Source: Brevipalpus yothersi
Lineage: Eukaryota; Arthropoda; Arachnida; Trombidiformes; Tenuipalpidae
Direction of reading: 5' to 3'
DNA: 64,000 nucleotides
NCBI GenBank assembly: GCA_003956705.1
Contig: QZCP01000027.1
Span: forward strand, 102,640 to 166,639
In this document: positions 58,467 through 64,000 of the stretch, in pieces
How the letters are laid out: every line of letters begins with the position of its first letter
Numbering within the stretch: position 1 is the stretch's first letter
Position numbers and translations under genes: made by a program
Notes under the pieces: model-generated
Seen by the model: only the letters and a program-made list of their open reading frames with translations
Databases searched by the model: none
What the model was told of the DNA's origin: nothing

Positions 58467-58776
58467 GTGAGTAGCATATGATCATCATCAACATGATCCA
58501 GTAAGCTCTGTAAATGTTAGTGTTTGTATACTGTGTGACTGTATTCATATTGTTTTATATCTATTTTTATTTTATTCTCGAATTGATTACAATTCTTATG
58601 CCCAAAGGCCATTTTTATGGTCAAAAATTATAATATTAATATTCTCTCTCTTTCTCTTTCTCTCTCTGTTTGATTCCGTTCTTGTGTTTCAATGGAATTC
58701 ACAATTATCGGATCCCCCAAGAAATAAATGAAGCTTTTCACTGAGATGCAGCATCCACATCAACTGAGCAGCAGCC

Positions 58777-58778
<2 letters not shown>

Positions 58779-58844
<66 letters not shown>
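58779..58844. repeat. Compound (AAAG)n-(GA)n repeat
   Basis: About five AAAG units change into a 44 bp GA tract without a break. Confidence 0.97.
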
Positions 58845-58847
<3 letters not shown>

Positions 58848-59127
58848 AAAAACTCTTTTCAAGAGTCTTCATTACAACTTACCGCTTACTGTAAGCTTGA
58901 TTCGATTGATGCTGTGAGATTTTCTTTCCTATTTTTTCGATTCTTATACGTCCATAAATCGATTATCATGTAATTTCCTAGTGATTCTAAGCCGGAAATA
59001 TATTGCATGGAAAAGCCTTCTTTCTATGGGGTGGCTATAAAGGAATATGAACCATATTTCCTGTCCTATTTGGCCATCTTCTAGCGAAATTCTATTCGAT
59101 GCCAGTCTCTCATGGCCAGTGTTTTTG

Positions 59128-59130
<3 letters not shown>

Positions 59131-59194
<64 letters not shown>
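59131..59194. repeat. (CT)n microsatellite
   Basis: About 64 bp CT tract, 286 bp after the GA part of the preceding compound repeat and complementary to it. Confidence 0.98.
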
Positions 59195-59197
<3 letters not shown>

Positions 59198-59897
59198 GAT
59201 TCTCCATCAGATTAATCAACAATTACCCGCGCCCATGCATATTCATGAAAGGCAAGAGAATGAGAAGTATTTGAATGATGTTGAGAGAGAAGTGGAGCGA
59301 TGAATATGATTAGACTAATGATTGAGTATGGACCATCAAAAATAATGCTCAACCAGCAAATACTCCTTCTTCTCTTTCTTCTTCTTTTTCTCCTCTTTTG
59401 AAGCTTCACATTCATGGCCCATTCCATTGAGATGCACCACTTTTTAGCATCACTTTTTCCCTTGAAAAATGTATCAGTTTCCGGTGAAGAATTATCATTA
59501 TTACCGCTACCATCATTTACTCTTCTCAGTTGAAACTCAAGGTTGTCACTGATTAAGTGATTTCAAAGTCAAATAATTAGCATCATATTGAAAAGAATGC
59601 GCTAGACACGCGAGTGGAAGGCAAATGTCTATCTATTTTGCCAATGGATTTAGCATGTAAACGAATAAGGAAGCGAGGGAAAGAGAGAAAGAGAGAAAGA
59701 ATGAAGATGAAGATGGATTCATTTGAATATTAGCATGGATGAATGCTGTATTGCCCACTAGCCATTAGGCATAGTCAGCCTTTAGCTTGCTCACTTGGCA
59801 AGCTAAATTATCAAGATACTATATATACAAGCTATCTTTTCTTGATGTGGAAACAGAATGAGAGAGAAAAATATGTGAAGAGATCACAAGAATGAAT

Positions 59898-59899
<2 letters not shown>

Positions 59900-59943
<44 letters not shown>
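59900..59943. repeat. (GA)n microsatellite
   Basis: About 44 bp GA tract. Confidence 0.98.
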
Positions 59944-59948
<5 letters not shown>

Positions 59949-61196
59949 TATGCATCACTATGTCCGTCCCATGTAAATGAGCATTTTTCGTCATCCTCAT
60001 CTTCTTCTGATCTCAGCTGTCTCTTCTTTCTTCTCCTTTATCCACAAGTTCTTGTTCTTTTGCTACCGAGAATGATGAATGAAATGATGGTTAAGCAACT
60101 ATCAATTCGCATTGTAGGGAAGCAAGTTTGCTTTCATTTTCATTCCTCTTGATTCCTTGATGTGCCTATGAGCAATTTTGTAATGCTCTCACGTTTCTCG
60201 ATCGAGTCCAAAGGTTTTTGCTGGGTCTCATTTGATTGCTAGTGAGCTTTCATACAAACATACACACATATATTTCCGTACCTCATGGAGAGATAGAGAG
60301 AGAGAAAAAAAAGAGCGGGAAATAGGGTGAGAGAGAGAGAGAAAATTTGCCGAGTAAGAAGGTTGCTAAGAGGAATTGCTGGATTCATGAAGAACAATAG
60401 GGATCAGAACACGCTACGGGAATTCACATGAGGTTGAGGCTAGAGTTCAGCTATTATATACTTTTGGTGAAATGTATACACTCATATATTGCCAAAAATT
60501 GCAACAAAATGGACTCATTTTTCCACTGGAATCAGTTAACCTTCCAGATCTGACTCATCAAAAGATTTTTAACACCACATGAGAGCAAATACTGCTAGCC
60601 CCAGAATGATATTTCAGAAGATTCTTTCATGCTAGTGAATCATTTGGAAGTTAATTTTTGCTAAAAAAATATCAATGATGAGAAGAATTTTTGAGTAGAA
60701 AATTCCAGAATAGACTACTCATTCTAGCAGTTCTTGTGATAGAGTAAAATATTTCTGAGAGAAACTTGAGTATTTTGTTGCCAATTTTCAAATTCTCCCA
60801 TGAAATTCTGATTATTATGCCATCAGATTTTGTGCATATTTGGATAGAAAAATTCTTCAAAAGAAAGAGTTTCGCAACAGTTCAAAAGACTTTCAAGGCT
60901 ATACTCGATGGAACTGAATTTTGATTGTCTATCATGTACTTAACCATGAACCGATTCCTGATCAAATTGATTTTCATGTGGATATCATGTAAAGTGTGTT
61001 CTTTGATTAGATTATTCTTCTCTATCTCTCTCCACCAAAATTAACTTGATGAACAAAACCTTATACCTATACACACAACACACATGAACGTAAATTTTAC
61101 AAGCGTTTATACTCGATAATAGAATAACATGAAAAGCTTGAGACAAGTGAACTGATCACCTGTGATCAGTTTTGATCTTCGTGATGGCTTCCGATG
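59944..61196. other. Intergenic stretch upstream of the 61.2 kb TATA box
   Basis: AT-rich with a few GAGAGA words (60.29 and 60.33 kb). A repeated pattern of TTTTTGA/AATTTTTC words at 60.5-60.9 kb gives no open frame. No gene seen. Confidence 0.5.
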
Positions 61197-61203
61197 TATA
61201 AAA
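61197..61203 (+). promoter_or_regulatory. TATA box with short downstream exon
   Basis: GTATAAAAC is a good TATA match. A start about 30 bases downstream would give a short exon ending at 61261 before the donor CTG|GTGAGC. The TATA-to-donor distance is 65 bases, close to the 62 bases in the 42.2 kb gene. No ATG lies in the inferred first exon, so it would be untranslated. The next strong acceptor is at 61374. Confidence 0.3.
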
Positions 61204-61278
61204 CCGAAATCTTTTCAGCCAAATTGATCGCCTTTGAAAGCTAATTTCATCCATTAACCTGGTGAGCAACCTGGCAAA

Positions 61279-61309
<31 letters not shown>

Positions 61310-61374
61310 CGAGTGATTTCGGTCACGATTAACTTTAATTGTTATTCAAGTCTCTATCTCATTCTCTCACTTAG

Positions 61375-61528
61375 CATCATTCTCATTGCTACCAGAACAC
61401 ATTTGCATTTAAATACTAAAGAGCATTCAAATATTGCCAAATCTTTGCTCCCATATATCGCATGTGGATTGGTCATCATGAATGATGATGAGAAAATAAG
61501 CCAACGGATTAGAAATATAAAAACGTGA
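61375..61528 (+). CDS. Candidate exon downstream of the 61.2 kb TATA box
   Basis: A strong pyrimidine tract ending TCACTTAG precedes this segment. One frame, starting at the second base, is open for 50 codons to a TGA at 61526. It contains EHSNIAKSLLPYIACGLVI and then MNDDEKISQRIRN. It would be spliced to the exon ending at 61261 across a 113 bp intron. Only the internal ATG before NDDEK is available as a start if the first exon is untranslated, leaving a 16-residue product. The opposite strand carries an equally plausible frame over the same bases, so this is weak. No family was recognised. Confidence 0.2.
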
Positions 61529-61814
61529 AAAATGTTGGTCAAAATGTTGAGCTTAAACACAAATGTGAATGATTTGGGCTAAAATTTGATCACAAAACTC
61601 ATTCTGGAAGAGAGAGAAAGAGAGAGAAAGAGCCGGAGAAATTCTCTAGCTAATTTCATTTCACATCACTAATCGGTCAAAAGATGCAAATGTGATGCTC
61701 TTTCTCTCTCTCTCTCTTCGCTCTCTCTCCTCTGGAATCATTATTTGCATGCATCAATCTCATCTGCATGCTCACCAAATGCTACTGTAACTGACTTACT
61801 CCCATCGCTTTTAT

Positions 61815-62036
61815 ATGTATTTACTTAATCGAATGAAATGCCTCATCTGTGATAAGATGAAAAATAAGAGGTCTTCAAATGGAGCTTCAAATCAAAATGT
61901 AAGATTTCGAAAGGGGAACAATTTGCATATTCACTTCAACTTATTCGCTCTCTCTCTCTCTCTCTCTCTCTCTTTCGCTCTTGACCATGTTATATTTGAA
62001 CCGAAATTTTGTCTATCTCTCTCTCCATGTGAGTAA
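61815..62036 (+). CDS. Candidate small ORF with internal donor sites
   Basis: A 73-codon frame begins at a real ATG and opens with MYLLNRMKCLICDKMKNK, which includes a CxxC pair. A donor-like AAT|GTAAGA at residue 28 and a better one, CCAT|GTGAGTAAG, near the end coincide with the frame. The middle third is encoded by a (CT)n tract (alternating Ser/Leu), which cannot be taken as evidence of coding. No family was recognised. It could be the first exon of a gene extending downstream, or a chance frame. Confidence 0.17.
   Translation: MYLLNRMKCLICDKMKNKRSSNGASNQNVRFRKGNNLHIHFNLFALSLSLSLSFALDHVIFEPKFCLSLSPCE
61948..61973. repeat. (CT)n microsatellite
   Basis: About 26 bp CT tract inside the 61815-62036 open frame. 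Confidence 0.95.
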
Positions 62037-62982
62037 GTGTGCAGATCGTTCATCTTGCTTTACTTTAATCGAAAATAAATTCAATCAAAGACACTTTTAA
62101 TGATTACTTCAACTTATGCATGATAAATTTTGAATAATTCTCATTGCTACTTGGATTTCAATCTGAAATCAAGGAAAATAACAATCACAAGCAGGCACAT
62201 ACACACACACCACATGATGATGATCATCAGCATTGCCACCAGTGATGGCCGCACTCAGCGTTCGGAATGCCAATGGATATACATACATATATATTTATCC
62301 AATCTTCGGTTTGATTTTTGCCTCCAGCATCACAAGCCATAATTAAAACATATGCCATCGAAAGCTTCACATCATTTTTGAGGAAGAGAGAGTGATTCAG
62401 GATGAGAGAGAGAGAGAATCCAAAAAGTTTGGCCCTTTTGGTCCATTATAAGTCATTATCGTCATCATCAACCATAGTAGCGCCCTTCTTTTTTGATCTC
62501 TCATTTTCATCTTCATCATACAAAATCATCAACATCCCTCCAGAACATATATACAGACATCAGTTTAAGAATTGAACATGTAAAATTACATAAAGTGAGA
62601 AGAGAGCAAGAAAGAAAGAGAAACAGAGAGAGAGAGAGAGAGAAAATTTTCTTTCTATCGCTTCTTACATTTTTCATTCCATCTCTCCTCCCAACATGTG
62701 TGTGTTCTGATTCACAATCAACAGTGATGAGAATTATTCAACTATTTTTCCAATCATCAGATGATCCCTGAAATTAAAATTAATTTAGCCAAAAGCTTTC
62801 CTCCTCTTTACCAGCCCCTCGGTCCTCTTTACCCTCCTCCTCACTTACAGGATGGTCTCTCTCTCTCTATCTTTCCTCAAACTTATTTTGCTCTCTGTTC
62901 AAAATATACATCTTAATTTACCATCTTTCTGTTGCAAGCTCATTTTCTTTATTCTTCCTCTTTCTTTCTTTCTTTCTTTCTG

Positions 62983-63014
<32 letters not shown>
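62983..63014. repeat. (CT)n microsatellite, interrupted
   Basis: CT tract of about 32 bp with one TTT interruption, following a TTTC run. Confidence 0.92.
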
Positions 63015-63524
63015 CTTCCTATCCATCTTCACTGTCTTATTTTCAAGAGAGTGAAGATGCCCCAGGCTATCCAATGCAATGATAATGCAAATGAACTTGC
63101 CCAATGATTGCTTTTCCAATTTCAACTTTTCATTTCTCTCTCTCTCTCTCTCATCTCGTTTTTCCGTTCGAATGCTCCATCCATGTTATTCTTTTCATCA
63201 TTCTTTTTGATTGCCTCCGATACTTTCGAATCAGATTATTTGATGAGCATCTCTATTTCTTTTTACTTTCTTCTTTTTGCCCATTTGACTCGCTCTCAAT
63301 TCATCTTTTCCAAAGAATAATCAACTGCACAAAGAGAAAGAGAGAGATGCTTTTTTTGATGCGTGATCTGAATGAAATGGGCTCACTTTTACTTTATTTG
63401 TACCGCCACCCAAAATAACACTTTTTCCACCGGTAGATCATTTTCATGAACACTTTTTGAATTTTTATGATAAAAAACAAAGTGTTATGAGAGAGAAAGA
63501 AAGGAAATTTTTTTCATTAGCATC

Positions 63525-63734
63525 ATGATAACACTCTATTCAGCAGATGCCAGAAAAATTCATATCCGAATCCACTCAGTCAATCGAGTTGTGTGTATGC
63601 TGAAAATGCAGAATGCAGAATGCTGGCTGGTGTTGCATCTGCATATGGCCAAAGGAATAGTACCAGTGTTGTGGAATGTAGTTTGTAAGAATGCAAGTAT
63701 GGCCAAGATAGAGAGTGAAGCAGCTCAACAGTAA
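63525..63734 (+). CDS. Candidate small ORF near the right edge
   Basis: A 69-codon frame starts at a real ATG (MITLYSADARKIHIRIHSV) and ends in KIESEAAQQ before TAA. It contains no microsatellite, and its composition is protein-like: three Cys, two Trp and a basic N-terminal half. A good donor, TTTAG|GTAAGA, lies 30 bases after the stop. That could be a 3' untranslated splice or could belong to another frame. No signal peptide or membrane segment is clear, and no family was recognised. Confidence 0.2.
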   Translation: MITLYSADARKIHIRIHSVNRVVCMLKMQNAECWLVLHLHMAKGIVPVLWNVVCKNASMAKIESEAAQQ

Positions 63735-63936
63735 CCTCTGACAAGCTCATTCATTCTGATTTAGGTAAGAATTATTTTTCGTACACTCATAATCATACAC
63801 AGTTTGCAAATAGTATTACCTTTTTCTCGGACAAGCAAAAGTACACTCATCCATTCATTCATTCATTTATATATATATGAACAAACACATTCGGCTGCTA
63901 ATATTATAATGTTCACATCATGCTCGTTTGTATGTG

Positions 63937-63940
<4 letters not shown>

Positions 63941-64000
<60 letters not shown>
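63941..64000. repeat. (GA)n microsatellite at the window end
   Basis: At least 60 bp of GA running off the edge; its full length is not visible. Confidence 0.97.

Noticed and set aside
1..64000. tRNA, rRNA, CRISPR and transposon signatures
   Set aside because: I looked for tRNA B-box words, conserved rRNA or snRNA segments, regularly spaced direct repeats with unique spacers, and reverse transcriptase or transposase motifs, and saw none. The regular repeats are simple microsatellites.

Overview
The window reads as AT-rich nuclear DNA from a eukaryote, most likely an arthropod. Splice signals are of the GT-AG type, initiator words resemble the arthropod TCAGT type, and the one convincing gene encodes a small secreted peptide of a style common in arthropods. 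A mite or other chelicerate is possible, but nothing in the sequence proves it. I found no bacterial operons, ribosome binding sites, rRNA, tRNA, CRISPR array or recognisable transposon. Nearly all open frames are chance frames. Many exist only because (GA)n and (CT)n repeats contain no stop codon in any frame.

The dominant content is dinucleotide microsatellite. More than thirty (GA)n or (CT)n tracts of roughly 20 to 80 bp are scattered through the window. Between them lies non-repetitive AT-rich DNA with many TCATCA/TGATGA runs and a few GT/CA, TATG and AT tracts. One tract near 14.5 kb carries a 48-base run of N, and the window ends inside another. Between about 45 and 60 kb, GA and CT tracts often alternate on the same strand, so neighbouring tracts are complementary and could pair in a transcript.

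The best gene lies at about 42.25-43.1 kb on the plus strand. It has a TATA box, a short untranslated first exon, a 92 bp intron, a coding exon with a hydrophobic export segment and a Lys/Leu/Gly-rich motif, and a final exon that completes a codon exactly across a 267 bp intron. About 1.2 kb downstream, 44.19-44.50 kb looks like a divergent promoter. A second TATA box followed by a short exon and donor lies at 61.2 kb.

Elsewhere I list a limited set of candidate exons at low confidence, chosen because an open frame coincides with a splice donor or acceptor, an ATG, or a local jump in GC content. Examples are 6.4, 7.9, 9.0, 27.6, 38.0, 40.7, 45.5, 50.6, 56.4, 58.4, 61.4 and 63.5 kb. I recognise no protein family in any of them, and in several places both strands give equally plausible frames. 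The overall picture is a gene-poor intergenic or long-intron region with one small secreted-peptide gene and possibly a few small exons of unidentified genes.
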